From the NCBI GenBank assembly GCA_046351455.1, contig JAXLYM010000004.1, forward strand, positions 1 through 64,000: DNA of 64,000 nucleotides, given 5' to 3'. How positions within the stretch are numbered: position 1 is the first letter of the stretch; every line of letters starts with the position of its first letter. A model generated the notes under the pieces. That model saw only the letters and a program-made list of their open reading frames with translations. It did not search any database and was not told the origin of the DNA. The DNA comes from JADJRH01 sp046351455. GTDB lineage: Bacteria > Myxococcota_A > Polyangia > Polyangiales > Polyangiaceae. Shown here piece by piece: positions 1-9,416 of this stretch. Both the position numbers and the translations under genes were made by a program.

Positions 1-37
1 GAAGCTGGGTTGAACCTTGAACAGTCGTGTGACGCCG

Positions 38-1627
38 TCACGCGTTCCGGGCGCGCGCGGCGCGGCGGATCTTCCGCGCGAGCACGTCGCTCGTCACCGG
101 ATAAGGCACGATGTCCTTGGCGCCGGCCGCGATGAGCGTGTTCATTCGCTCGGTGGAGACGTCCGCCAAACAGACCACCACGGGGACGGAGAGCGCCTTT
201 GCACGGAGCCATGACGCCGCCGCTGCGACGTCGGCGCCCGCGTCGAGCACCACGACCTGGTAGGGAGTCGCCGACTCCACACTTGCCGACTCGGCACCTC
301 CCGACTCGGCACCTGCGCGAGAGTGGGAGTCCATCCAGACAATCCCCTGCGCGGACAGGCCCGTTGTCGCGCTCTGCGACAGGCCGTCTTCGCGCTCCGC
401 GAGGCGCACCAGAGACACGGAGACGCCCGCGGAGGGCGCGTTCGAGGGCGGTCCGGGCGGGCCCGACAGCATCGGCGCGTGGAAGTCGCCGCGGCCCACG
501 GCGATGTCGGGTTTGCGGCCCGGAAAGCGCTGCTCCTCGGCGTCGGGGCGCATCGCTTCGCCGAGCAGGCGGCGGATCTCCGCGACGTCCTTCGGGCGCT
601 GCTCGGGGTGCTTCGCGAGCAGGGAGATGCGGAGTCGCTCCAGGAGAGGCGGCACGGGCTCTGCGGTGATCGGCCTGCGCAGCGGCGGCGGCGGCACGAA
701 CATCTGCTGCGTCATCACCTCCACCGCGCCGCCCACGAACGGCGGGATGAGCTGCAACATCTCGGTGAGCAGACAACCGATCGCGTAGATGTCCGTCGAG
801 GGGCCGACCGCGAGCGAGCGGCACTGTTCGGGGCTCATGTATTCAGGCGTGCCGCTCACGATGTCCTGCTTCGTGAGCGTGGGGCCGGTGTCGCGGTAAT
901 CGTCGACGTGCGCGAGGCCGAAATCGACGACCTTCACGATGCGCTTTCCGTCGGCCTCGATCGCGAGGAACACGTTCTCGGGCTTCAGATCGCGATGGAC
1001 GATGCCGGCCGCGTGCGCCGCCTCGAACGCGTCCAGCACCTGCGAGAAGACGTCGAGGACCTCCGCGACGGGCGGCGGCGCTCCGATCGCGCGGTGGAGC
1101 CACTGCGCCACGTTCTCGCCGCGGAGCAGCTCCATCGCGATGTAGAGGTGCCCTTGATCCTCGCCGAAATCGATCACGCGGACGACGTTGCGGTGGTGCA
1201 GCAAGGACGCGGCGTGCGCCTCGCGGCGGAAGCGGCGCGCGTACTCGTCCACGACGGCGACGTACGGGTGCATGACCTTCACCGCGACCTCGACGCCGAG
1301 CGCCAGGTGATGCGCGCGGTACACCTCCCCCATGCCGCCGACGCCGAGGCGCTTTCCCAGCTCGTAGCGGCCCGCGAGCACCTTGCCGGTGAGCGGCGTC
1401 ATGCCCGCGCCCGAGCTGCGCTCCTTCGCGCTGCGCGGGTCCTGCTCGGTGTGGCGGTGCGAGAGCGGCTGCTCTTCGTCGACGAGGCGCTGCGTGCCGC
1501 GCGGCTTGCGCACGGTGGGGTGATCGTTCGGCGTCGCGGGCGTGGGCGCGAACACCGGCGCGGGCGAGGGCGCGGACGCTTCGTGGATCGTGACAGGCGG
1601 GAGCGGTGCGGTGCGATGGTTCGACAA
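38..1627 (-). CDS. Serine/threonine protein kinase with degenerate receiver-like tail
   Basis: This is a 529-residue cytoplasmic Hanks-type kinase. A Pro-rich N-terminal tail of about 75 residues precedes the kinase domain (about 85-355), which shows the glycine loop GVGGMGEVY, the lysine motif VAVKVM, the catalytic loop HRDLKPEN, the metal motif DFG and the activation-segment end SPEQ. So the kinase should be active. The last 75 residues resemble the second half of a response-regulator receiver: VVVLDAG carries a possible phospho-acceptor Asp, and DIVPYPV sits where a switch Lys-Pro is expected but the Lys is missing. No transmembrane segment is seen. I chose the TTG start at 1627 because a GGAGGA ribosome site lies just upstream; the first in-frame ATG is about 75 codons later, close to the kinase domain. 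It is monocistronic or the last gene of a unit, 61 bp after the FecR gene. The substrate is unknown. Confidence 0.85.
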   Translation of the reverse strand: MSNHRTAPLPPVTIHEASAPSPAPVFAPTPATPNDHPTVRKPRGTQRLVDEEQPLSHRHTEQDPRSAKERSSGAGMTPLTGKVLAGRYELGKRLGVGGMGEVYRAHHLALGVEVAVKVMHPYVAVVDEYARRFRREAHAASLLHHRNVVRVIDFGEDQGHLYIAMELLRGENVAQWLHRAIGAPPPVAEVLDVFSQVLDAFEAAHAAGIVHRDLKPENVFLAIEADGKRIVKVVDFGLAHVDDYRDTGPTLTKQDIVSGTPEYMSPEQCRSLAVGPSTDIYAIGCLLTEMLQLIPPFVGGAVEVMTQQMFVPPPPLRRPITAEPVPPLLERLRISLLAKHPEQRPKDVAEIRRLLGEAMRPDAEEQRFPGRKPDIAVGRGDFHAPMLSGPPGPPSNAPSAGVSVSLVRLAEREDGLSQSATTGLSAQGIVWMDSHSRAGAESGGAESASVESATPYQVVVLDAGADVAAAASWLRAKALSVPVVVCLADVSTERMNTLIAAGAKDIVPYPVTSDVLARKIRRAARARNA

Positions 1628-1688
1628 GGCGCTTCCTCCGCGATCGATCGAGGGTGTCCGGGCCGCGCGGCGCGTCCAGCGTAGCCGA

Positions 1689-4037
1689 TCAGGGCGCGCG
1701 CAGGCCGACCGCGAGCTGCGCGGAGAACGGGCCGTTGCCGAACCAGCCGCCGTCGTTGTCCCACGGCGACAGGCGAGCCGAGGCCGCGCCGTAGATCCAG
1801 GTGCCGACCTCCGCGTGGAGCGACAGGCCGCCGCGGAAGAGCGCGTCCTCGCTCTCGTAGTGCACCACGTGCCCGTCGAGCGTCGCGCCGAAGCGCACCC
1901 AGTCGTTCGCGTTCACCGTGCCGCCGAGGAGCAAATAACCCTGGAAATCAGGCGTCGGCACGAAGCTGTCGTCGACGCGGATGCGCGCGCCGAGGTTCGC
2001 GAGGAACGAGTACGCGCCGCGCACGCCGCCCAGCGCGAGCGCCGGCTCGATGCGCGCGGCCGGCCCGAAGCGGCTCAGCGGGAAGCCCACGCGCAGCGCG
2101 ACGCCGCCCTCGAGCGCGGACTCGCCGATGCGGAACGCGCGCCACCTCGCGCCGAGCCAGGCGCCGTCGTCGTACTCGGGATCGCCGATGTCCGTGGGGC
2201 CGAGCCTCGTGCCGAAGAGGCGCGATCGGAACGTGGCGTCGACGCCGATCGGCCCGAACGCGCCCGTCGCCGAGCCTTGCACGCGCGTGCCCGCGCCGGC
2301 GCCGGCGACCTGGATCTGCGCGCCGATGCTGCCTGCGTTGCGCGCGGTCGGGCTCCAGAACGGCGCGCCCGTGATCGGCGCCGGGTTCCACGACTCGGTG
2401 GTGAGGCCGATCCGCGGGGGCACCGGCTCCGATGTCGCGGGCGCGTTCGCGGCGGGCGCCTCGGGCTTGGGCGCCGCGACCTCGCCGGTGCCGAGGATCG
2501 CGCCGCGTCCGTCGAGCACGTCCACGCGCAGGGAGCCGCCCGGCGGAGGCGCCGCGACGGTCGCGACGAAGCGCCCGTCCTTCGCGACGAGCGCGGCGGA
2601 TCCAGCCGTTTGCCCGTCGTTCGTGCGCAGCGTCGGCGCGACGCGACCCGCGATGTCGATGCCGTCCAGCCCCTTGAACGCGACGTCGATCGTGGCCGTC
2701 TTGCCGTCCTTCGCGAGCGCCGACGTGACGACCGCGGAGACCTCCGTGTAGCGCACCGTCACCTCGTACGGGGCGGCCGCTCCCTGCGGGCGGAACCGCA
2801 TCTTCGCGGGCGCGCGCTTCAGGAGATCGATCGACCCCGGGACCGGCCCGAACGGACCGTCGTCGAGCGCGAGGTCGAGCTTCGTGCCGGTCTTGAAGCC
2901 GATCGTGGCGTACGGGTTCGCGACCAGCTCCTTGTCGCCGAGCGTCGCTCCCTGCGCGCTCACGTCGAGCTCGATGACGTCGACCGCGCGCGTCGCCGCG
3001 ACGCCGATGTACTCCTCCGTGTCGATCGCGCGGACGCCCACGAAATACCGGCCCGGCGGCATCTTCTCCGCGCGGAACGAGCGCACTTTCCCGTCCACTT
3101 CTTCGCGCGCCACCAGATCGCGGAAGGTGTCGTCGCGCGCGATCTCGACGCGGTAGCTCTTCGCGTCCTTCACGGCGGACCAGTCGGCGCGGATCGTCCC
3201 GCCCGCGGACGACGCGAGCACGAGCGGCGCCGTCGCGCTCTCGAACGTGGGGGCCGGAGGCAGCGGTCGCGGGGCCGACGGCGCGCCGCTTCCCGTGAAG
3301 CGCGTGCCGAAGTTGAGCGGCACGTTCACGGTCTTGCCGCCCGAGCTCACCGCGGCCTTCCCGTCGTACACGCCGACAGTCGTGCGCTCGCCCTTGCGCT
3401 CCACGATCGTCTCGCGCGACGAAGCGCTGACGCGGCCGCCGCCCTTCACCGCCACCTCCACCGTCTCCCCGCGGAGCGCCGCGAGCCCGGCCTTCACCTC
3501 GCCGGCCTGCACCTCCACCGAGGGCGGCGGCGTCTTCGAGACGGCCGACTGGCTCGCCGTGCCGTAGATGATCACGAGCGTGTTGGACGCGAGGAATACG
3601 CGCGTTCGATCGATGAATTCGATGTCCGCACGCCCGTTGTCGAGCGTGTTCACGCCCGCGTTCGACGACAGCGCGAGGCCCGGCGCCGCGGGCCCCCACG
3701 ATCCGCCGGACGGCCGCGCCTTCACGTCCGGGTTCATCGAGCGGAGCCGCGCGGTCGGCAGCGACGTCACGCTCGCGGGCAGCACGAGCGTCGCGCCCTC
3801 CTTCAGCTTCTTGCCGCGCGTGCAGTCGACGCGGTTGTAGCGGAGCACCAGCGCCGCGTGCTTCGCGCTGCCGTACACGGCCTTCGCGATGTCCTCGCAC
3901 GTCTCGTCCTTCTGCACGCCCCACTGCACGACGGGCTCCGGATAGCCGGGCGTCGCGGCGGGCGAGTCAGCGAGCACGGGCGACGCGGCGAGCGAAGCCG
4001 CGACAGGGATCGAAGTGAAAAGAAGAGAGCGCTTCAT
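1689..4037 (-). CDS. LysM-FecR-fibronectin-like protein with C-terminal beta-barrel
   Basis: This is a 782-residue exported protein, last gene of a three-gene operon. It starts with a signal peptide (MKRSLLFTSIPVAASLAASP). Next come a LysM-like peptidoglycan-binding segment (about 36-88, DETCEDIAKAVYG), a FecR-like domain (about 120-250), a fibronectin/Ig-like unit containing PPGRYFVGVRAID (about 290-360), more beta-sandwich sequence, and a final 250 residues of alternating aromatic strands (FGPIGVDATFRSR onward) that look like an outer-membrane barrel. Family knowledge suggests a peptidoglycan-to-outer-membrane link. The ATG at 4037 overlaps the cyclase stop as ATGA; the frame stays open upstream, but that extension is Arg-rich and antisense-like, so I rejected it. 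Its function is not established, and the barrel assignment is inference from the strand pattern. Confidence 0.8.
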   Translation of the reverse strand: MKRSLLFTSIPVAASLAASPVLADSPAATPGYPEPVVQWGVQKDETCEDIAKAVYGSAKHAALVLRYNRVDCTRGKKLKEGATLVLPASVTSLPTARLRSMNPDVKARPSGGSWGPAAPGLALSSNAGVNTLDNGRADIEFIDRTRVFLASNTLVIIYGTASQSAVSKTPPPSVEVQAGEVKAGLAALRGETVEVAVKGGGRVSASSRETIVERKGERTTVGVYDGKAAVSSGGKTVNVPLNFGTRFTGSGAPSAPRPLPPAPTFESATAPLVLASSAGGTIRADWSAVKDAKSYRVEIARDDTFRDLVAREEVDGKVRSFRAEKMPPGRYFVGVRAIDTEEYIGVAATRAVDVIELDVSAQGATLGDKELVANPYATIGFKTGTKLDLALDDGPFGPVPGSIDLLKRAPAKMRFRPQGAAAPYEVTVRYTEVSAVVTSALAKDGKTATIDVAFKGLDGIDIAGRVAPTLRTNDGQTAGSAALVAKDGRFVATVAAPPPGGSLRVDVLDGRGAILGTGEVAAPKPEAPAANAPATSEPVPPRIGLTTESWNPAPITGAPFWSPTARNAGSIGAQIQVAGAGAGTRVQGSATGAFGPIGVDATFRSRLFGTRLGPTDIGDPEYDDGAWLGARWRAFRIGESALEGGVALRVGFPLSRFGPAARIEPALALGGVRGAYSFLANLGARIRVDDSFVPTPDFQGYLLLGGTVNANDWVRFGATLDGHVVHYESEDALFRGGLSLHAEVGTWIYGAASARLSPWDNDGGWFGNGPFSAQLAVGLRAP

Positions 4038-5776
4038 GACGTCACCAGCTCGAACACGTGCACGCTGTTCGCGCGCCCGACGAGGTTCTTCGCGCCGACC
4101 GACACGAGCTCGAAGCGATCGGTCGCGAGCGCGTGCGTCCCCTCCGCCACGAGCACCTGGTTCGGCGCCGCGAGCCCTTCGAGGCGGGCCGCCACGTTCA
4201 CCACGTCGCCGATCACCGTGTACTCCATGCGTTTGTCGGACCCGATGTTGCCGACGATCGCCTCGCCGGAGTTGACGCCGATCCCGAGGCGGACCTCGAC
4301 GTCGTACTTCTTTCGCCACTCGGCGGACGCGACCTCCAGGAAGTGCATCATGTCCTCCGCCGCCGCGAGCGCGCGATCCGCGTGATCCGCCTGCGCGACG
4401 GGCGCGCCCCACACGGCCATGATGCAGTCGCCGATGAACTTATCGACCGTGCCGCCGTGCCGGAACACGACCTCGGTGAGCACGCTGAAGAGCTCGTTGA
4501 GCATCGCGACCACCTGCTCCGGCGGCCGGCTCTCGGAGAGCGGCGTGAAGGCCACCACGTCCGCGAACAGCACGGTGATCGAGGTGCGGTGACCGCCGAG
4601 CGCGAGGTCGTGCTCGCCGCGGACGATCGCCTCCACGAGGTCCTTGCTCATGAAGCGCGACAGATCGCCGCGGAGCTTCGTCGCGTGCTCGATCTCGGCT
4701 TCGCTCTCCTGCAGGCTCGCGGCCATCCCGTCGATCGCCCCTTCGAGCTGACCGAGCTCGTCCGAGCGCCCCGTCGACGCGTGGATCTGCGTCCATTTGC
4801 GCTGACCGACGAGCTTCACCTGGTCCATGAGCCGCAGGATCGGCCGCGTGAGCACGCGCGCGAGGGCGACGCCCGCCGCCGCCGCGAGCGCCAACACGAG
4901 GGCCGCCGCGATCACCGCGCGCCGCGCGAACTCGTCCGATTTGCGGAACGCGACCTCCACGGGGCGCCACACCGCGATCGACCACCCGGTGTCCGGCAGG
5001 CTGGCCTCGGTGCCGAACATCGCGACGCCGCTCTGATCGAACCGCCGCGCGAGCCCCACCTGCGCCGTCCCGCGCGAGCTCGTCTTCGCGAGCTGCCACA
5101 CCGGCAGCGCCGACAGATCCGCGCCCATGTCGCACGTGGTCCCGGCGCACGCGACGGCGCGCAGCTCTCGATCCGCGACGACGATCGCCATCGCGCCCTC
5201 CTCCGCGTGCGCCGCGATCGTGTCGTCGAGCGCCTTCCGGAACTGCGCCGTGTGCACGCCCGCCGCGACGTACCCCTTCTTCCCGCCGGCGGCCGAGGGG
5301 ATCGGCACCACGATCACCGCGCGCCCCTCGCTCACCGGCGCGAACGCCCACCCGTCGCGATCCGCCGCGATCCGAAGCTCCGGCGTCGACGAAGGCACGC
5401 GCGCCGGATCCACCTCTTCCTTGTTGAGCACCGTGCTCACGCCCGCGTCCGGCACCTCGAACCGGGCCGCGTCGAGCGCCCTCCGCGTCGCCAGCACGCT
5501 CCGCACCACCACGAGCGGATCGCCTGCGTTCTCCGGCAATTTCGCGCTCTCCGAGAGCGCCGCGGCCACCGCGCGCGCGTCCACGAGCGCGGCCCCGATC
5601 TCGTCGTGCGCGCGCTCGCGAGCCTCTCCGAGCAGCGCGAGCTGGAGCGTGCGCTCGCTCTCCGCGACGGCCGCGCGGTTGTCCCCCGCGAGCCACGCGA
5701 CCGCGGCGGCGGCGGGCGCCACCGCGAGCGGCACGAGCACGAGGAGCACCTTCGCTCGAAGAGAGAGGCCCGCCAT
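4034..5776 (-). CDS. Membrane class III adenylate/guanylate cyclase with periplasmic sensor
   Basis: This 580-residue inner-membrane cyclase should make cAMP (or cGMP) in response to an envelope signal. One transmembrane helix lies at about 8-30 (VLLVLVPLAVAPAAAAVAWL) and another at about 285-310, enclosing a Cache-like periplasmic sensor of about 250 residues. A HAMP linker (about 312-365) leads to the class III catalytic domain (about 392-570). Catalytic motifs are present: VLFADVVAFT with the first metal Asp, KFIGDCIMAVWG with the second, and YTVIGDVVNVAARLE with the Asn/Arg transition-state pair. It is the middle gene of the operon, starting 2 bp after the OmpA stop and overlapping the FecR gene as ATGA. 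The in-frame extension upstream of 5776 is shadow coding and was rejected. Nucleotide preference cannot be settled by eye. Confidence 0.88.
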   Translation of the reverse strand: MAGLSLRAKVLLVLVPLAVAPAAAAVAWLAGDNRAAVAESERTLQLALLGEARERAHDEIGAALVDARAVAAALSESAKLPENAGDPLVVVRSVLATRRALDAARFEVPDAGVSTVLNKEEVDPARVPSSTPELRIAADRDGWAFAPVSEGRAVIVVPIPSAAGGKKGYVAAGVHTAQFRKALDDTIAAHAEEGAMAIVVADRELRAVACAGTTCDMGADLSALPVWQLAKTSSRGTAQVGLARRFDQSGVAMFGTEASLPDTGWSIAVWRPVEVAFRKSDEFARRAVIAAALVLALAAAAGVALARVLTRPILRLMDQVKLVGQRKWTQIHASTGRSDELGQLEGAIDGMAASLQESEAEIEHATKLRGDLSRFMSKDLVEAIVRGEHDLALGGHRTSITVLFADVVAFTPLSESRPPEQVVAMLNELFSVLTEVVFRHGGTVDKFIGDCIMAVWGAPVAQADHADRALAAAEDMMHFLEVASAEWRKKYDVEVRLGIGVNSGEAIVGNIGSDKRMEYTVIGDVVNVAARLEGLAAPNQVLVAEGTHALATDRFELVSVGAKNLVGRANSVHVFELVTS

Positions 5777-5778
5777 GA

Positions 5779-7569
5779 TCAATCGGCGTCCACCGGACCG
5801 TCGACCCAGCCGGCCTCGCCCTTGTCGGTGCGCTTGCGGATCTGGAACTCCACGCGCCGGTTCTTCGCGCGCCCTTCGTTCGTCGTGTTCGGCGCGATCG
5901 GCCGCCGCGGGCCGAAGCCGCGCGCCTCCAGCCTCCGCGCGTCGACGCCCTTCTCGGTGAGCCACCGCATCACGCTCACGGCGCGGGCGCGCGACAGATC
6001 CAGGTTGCTCGCCTCGCTGCCGCGGTTATCGGTGTGCCCGTCCACCGCGAGCCGCGCGATCTCGGGGTGCTGCGCGAGCACGTCCGCCACCTGCTGCAGG
6101 AGCGGGAAGCTGTCCGGCAGGATGCGGCTCTTCGCCGTCTCGAAGTTCACCTGCTGCAAGATCACGATCTGCGACCCGACGACGCGCACCGACTTCGGGC
6201 ACCCGTTCTCCTTCGGATCCTCCGATTTCGGCCCGGCCTCCGCGGGGCACGCGTCGTCCGGATCCACGATCCCGTCGCCGTCCGAGTCGGGCGGGCACCC
6301 GTTCTTGTCGCCGTCGGCCGCGACGCCGGGCCGATCCGGGCACCGATCGTCCGCGTCCACGATCCCGTCGCCGTCTCGATCCGGCGGGCATCCGCGGCGT
6401 TTCGCGCTCGGGCTCGGATCGCCGACCACGCGCGGGCAGGCGTCCTCGGCGTCGATCACCGTGTCGCCGTCCGTGTCGGGCGGCGGAGGCGCCGCGGGCT
6501 TCGTCGCGATCGGCTTCGCGCCGCTGTCTACTGGCTTCGCGGCGGCCACGGTCGCGCCCGTCGTTCGCGCGTCGTCGTCCCCGAACAGCGACCACCCGGC
6601 GGGCGCCTTCTTCACCTCGAACGGCCGGATCGCGACCTCTCCGATCGCGCGGAGATCCGGCGTCCCCGGCCCGCGCAAGAACCCCAGCCCGAACGCGGCG
6701 CCGACCGTGAGCGGCCCGAAATGCGCCTTCGCGCCGAGCAGCGCTTCGAGGCTCGCGCCCGCGCGATCCGACAGCGCCACGCCCTTGCCGCCGGACGCCG
6801 CGCCCGCCTCGCGATCGACGAGCGCGCTCCCGAAGAGCTCCGGCCCGATCTGGAACCGATCGATCCGCGCCGCGACGCCGCCCGCGAACGTCACCTCGCT
6901 GCCGAGCAGCCCCACGGTCGGATCGCCGAGCTGCCGCCCCACGGAGGCGCTCCACACGATGGGCCCGTAGTCGGCGCCGATCACGATCCGCGGCTCGAAC
7001 CGAGCGCTCCCGGTGCTCGTGTACGCGCCGGGATCGCCCGTCGGGATCCACGCGGACGGCGACAGCGCGATCGACGGCCACGCCCGCCCTTGCGGCAGCG
7101 CCGTGAACCGCGCGCCGACCCGCAGATCGTTCAGCGCGGCCCCCGAGGGCGACGCGATCGCGACCCCGTTCACCTTCGGCGAGTCGCCGCTCTGAGCCAC
7201 CGTCACCGGCAGATCGGCCTCGATCTTGAGCCGCGACGCGAGCGACACCGCGAGCTGCGCGTGCAGCACCGACTGCTGCGCCACGATCGCGCCGAGGTCC
7301 GTGTACGTCCCGGCGCCGCTCTTCTGCCGCAGCGCGAGCGGGGAGTCCGCGTACGAAAAGCGGAGCCCCGCATCGAACGCGAAATGCGCGTCCACGCCCG
7401 CGGAGGGCGCGGCGAACAGCGCATCGCCGATCGGCGTCGGCTGCCATCGTTCGAGCGGCGTCGCGCTCTGCGCGTGTGCGACGCCGCCCGCGCCGAGCGA
7501 GAGCAGCGCCGCGAGCGAACCCCAAAGGCGGGGCCCCCTGAGGAAGCGTGTCAAGGACAAAGGACGCAC
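5779..7569 (-). CDS. OmpA-family outer-membrane protein with thrombospondin type-3 repeats
   Basis: This is a 596-residue outer-membrane protein and the first gene of the OmpA-cyclase-FecR operon. A signal peptide (RLWGSLAALLSLGAGGVAHAQ) is followed by a barrel-like region (about 40-345), calcium-binding type-3 repeats of the DxDGDxxxDxxDxC form (about 362-460, for example DRDGDGIVDADDRCPD), and an OmpA C-terminal peptidoglycan-binding domain (about 465-580) with the signature GHTDNRGSEASNLDLSRARA. I chose the GTG at 7569, with a GGGAG element ten bases upstream. Longer frames run antisense through the divergent activator and are rejected. It shares architecture with the protein at 46427-48553. 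The 198-bp divergent gap to the FHA activator must hold the promoter. Confidence 0.85.
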   Translation of the reverse strand: MRPLSLTRFLRGPRLWGSLAALLSLGAGGVAHAQSATPLERWQPTPIGDALFAAPSAGVDAHFAFDAGLRFSYADSPLALRQKSGAGTYTDLGAIVAQQSVLHAQLAVSLASRLKIEADLPVTVAQSGDSPKVNGVAIASPSGAALNDLRVGARFTALPQGRAWPSIALSPSAWIPTGDPGAYTSTGSARFEPRIVIGADYGPIVWSASVGRQLGDPTVGLLGSEVTFAGGVAARIDRFQIGPELFGSALVDREAGAASGGKGVALSDRAGASLEALLGAKAHFGPLTVGAAFGLGFLRGPGTPDLRAIGEVAIRPFEVKKAPAGWSLFGDDDARTTGATVAAAKPVDSGAKPIATKPAAPPPPDTDGDTVIDAEDACPRVVGDPSPSAKRRGCPPDRDGDGIVDADDRCPDRPGVAADGDKNGCPPDSDGDGIVDPDDACPAEAGPKSEDPKENGCPKSVRVVGSQIVILQQVNFETAKSRILPDSFPLLQQVADVLAQHPEIARLAVDGHTDNRGSEASNLDLSRARAVSVMRWLTEKGVDARRLEARGFGPRRPIAPNTTNEGRAKNRRVEFQIRKRTDKGEAGWVDGPVDAD

Positions 7570-7767
7570 AAGAACGGATCTCCCTGGGACAGGAGTCGAG
7601 TGCCTTAGCGAAATCAGTACCAGACCGGATGGACGTTCGCGCCGGCTTCGGCCGGAAGCAAGCGGCTGTGCGAGGTGGGACCGCGAGCCTGCCACGGTGG
7701 AACCGGTGCGAGCAGGATTTTGCCAAGCTGGGTTCGTGCGGGTCGGTTCGTGTATCGTGGAGCCCGC

Positions 7768-9186
7768 ATGGCGAACCAATCGGGTCCCGAGAGCGATCCT
7801 GTCGAGCGGCGGGTTTACCCCACGACGCCGCGGCTCACCGAACCGATCAAAGTACCTCGAATCGAGCTCCGGGTCGAGAGTGAGGGCGGCAAGGCGGCCG
7901 GCCGCAAGGTGACGTTCGAGGGCGATCTGCTGCGGATCGGCTCGCACCCCTCGAACGAGCTCGTGCTCGACGACCGCACGGTCTCGCGGTTCCACTGTCG
8001 CCTCACGCGCGGCGACCGAGGCTGGACCATCGTCGACAACGGGTCGCTCAACGGCACCAAGATCGGCGGCGTGTGGGTGAGGGATGCGGACCTCATGCTG
8101 CCTGAATGCCGCATCGAGCTCGGTGACTCGGTCGTGGTCGTGCGGGAGGCCGGCTCGAAATCGATGCCGCCGATTCAATCGTCGGTGAGCTTCGGCTCGC
8201 TGTACGGCGCGTCCGCGGCGATGCGAAAGATGTACGACGCGCTCCAGCGCGTGGCGCGGACGGACGCGACGGTGCTGGTCGAGGGCGAGAGCGGCACCGG
8301 CAAAGAGCTGATCACGGCGGAGATCGTGCGTCGCAGCCAGCGCGCGGGAAAGCCATTCATCGTGGTCGACTGCGGCTCGATCGCGCCGACGGTCGTGGAG
8401 AGCGAGCTGTTCGGTCACGCGCGTGGCGCCTTCACGGGCGCGGAGCGCCAGCGCATCGGCGCGTTCGAGGCGGCGGACGGAGGCACGGTCTTCCTCGACG
8501 AAATCGGCGAGCTCCCCCTCGAAATGCAGCCGAAGCTCCTCCGCGTCTTGGAGACGGGCGAGGTGCGTCGCATGGGTGAGAACCAGCTCCGCAAGGTCGA
8601 CGTCCGCGTGATCGCGGCGACGAACCGCCAGCTCGAGCGCGAGGTGAACCAGGGCCGATTCCGCGAGGACCTCTTCTTCCGCCTCTCGGTGGTGACGGTG
8701 CGCGTGCCGCCGCTGCGCGATCGCCGCGAGGACATCCCGCTCTTGGTGGAGGCGTTTTTGTCCGCGCTCGACGCGACCGACAAGCGCCACCTGTTCACGC
8801 AGGAGATCGTCGACGCGATGACGCGCCACGACTGGCCCGGCAACGTGCGCGAGCTCCGCAACTTCGTGGAGCGCCGCGTGGTATTCGACACGGCGGACGT
8901 CGGCCTGGACGGAGATCACACGGTCTCGCCGAGCGGCCGCCCGCCCGCGCCGCCCCTGGTGGTGGCGGGCGAATCGCCGGACAGCGCCCCCGACATCGAG
9001 AAGCCCTTCCGCGTCGCGAAGGAAGAGATCATCGAGAACTTCGAGCGCAAGTACCTCACGTCGCTGCTCGCCTGGTCGGAGAACAACGTGAGCCGCGCCG
9101 CCCGCAAGGCGAAGATCGACCGCATGTACTTGCACCGCCTGCTGCAGCACTACGGCCTCCGCAAGAGCGGCAGCCTCACCGACTGA
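7768..9186 (+). CDS. FHA-domain sigma-54-dependent transcription activator
   Basis: This is a 472-residue enhancer-binding protein. The N-terminal FHA domain (about 30-128; RIGSHPSNELVLDD, SRFHCRL, NGSLNGT) should bind phosphothreonine and thus couple to the Ser/Thr kinases common in this genome. The AAA+ domain (about 142-365) has Walker A GESGTGKE, an intact sigma-54 contact loop GAFTGA and Walker B VFLDEIGE. A Fis-type helix-turn-helix closes the protein (NNVSRAARKAKIDRMYLHRL). Start ATG 7768 has a GTGGAG ribosome site. It diverges from the OmpA-cyclase-FecR operon, making that operon a plausible target, but I saw no convincing -24/-12 promoter in the gap. Everything needed for activity is intact. 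Confidence 0.92.
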   Translation: MANQSGPESDPVERRVYPTTPRLTEPIKVPRIELRVESEGGKAAGRKVTFEGDLLRIGSHPSNELVLDDRTVSRFHCRLTRGDRGWTIVDNGSLNGTKIGGVWVRDADLMLPECRIELGDSVVVVREAGSKSMPPIQSSVSFGSLYGASAAMRKMYDALQRVARTDATVLVEGESGTGKELITAEIVRRSQRAGKPFIVVDCGSIAPTVVESELFGHARGAFTGAERQRIGAFEAADGGTVFLDEIGELPLEMQPKLLRVLETGEVRRMGENQLRKVDVRVIAATNRQLEREVNQGRFREDLFFRLSVVTVRVPPLRDRREDIPLLVEAFLSALDATDKRHLFTQEIVDAMTRHDWPGNVRELRNFVERRVVFDTADVGLDGDHTVSPSGRPPAPPLVVAGESPDSAPDIEKPFRVAKEEIIENFERKYLTSLLAWSENNVSRAARKAKIDRMYLHRLLQHYGLRKSGSLTD

Positions 9187-9416
9187 CCACCTCCCTCCAA
9201 TAAAAGTCCTTGTTTTTGGGGGGCGCAGGAGAGGTCGCGCCTCGACTGGCCCCTCCCTAGCGCGCTGTCTGCTCTCGGCAGGATGGAGCCGTTCTGCGGA
9301 GGCTCGCTCCGCGCAGTCCGCAGCGCAAAGGGCGCAATCCTCGGCGTGGTGTGTCGATGAAGCGTTTTGATGGAGATGGGGTTGCAGGCGCTCGGCGGCG
9401 CGGATAGGCCTCTCGC

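Noticed and set aside
1542..4385. 947-codon plus-strand frame
   Set aside because: Arg/Glu-rich shadow opposite the LysM-FecR gene, without domains or a ribosome site.
7570..7767. Sigma-54 promoter in the divergent gap
   Set aside because: No GG-N10-GC element with acceptable flanks was found.
7570..9150. Extension of the OmpA gene toward 9150
   Set aside because: The frame is open but antisense to the FHA activator; the signal peptide fixes the start near 7569.
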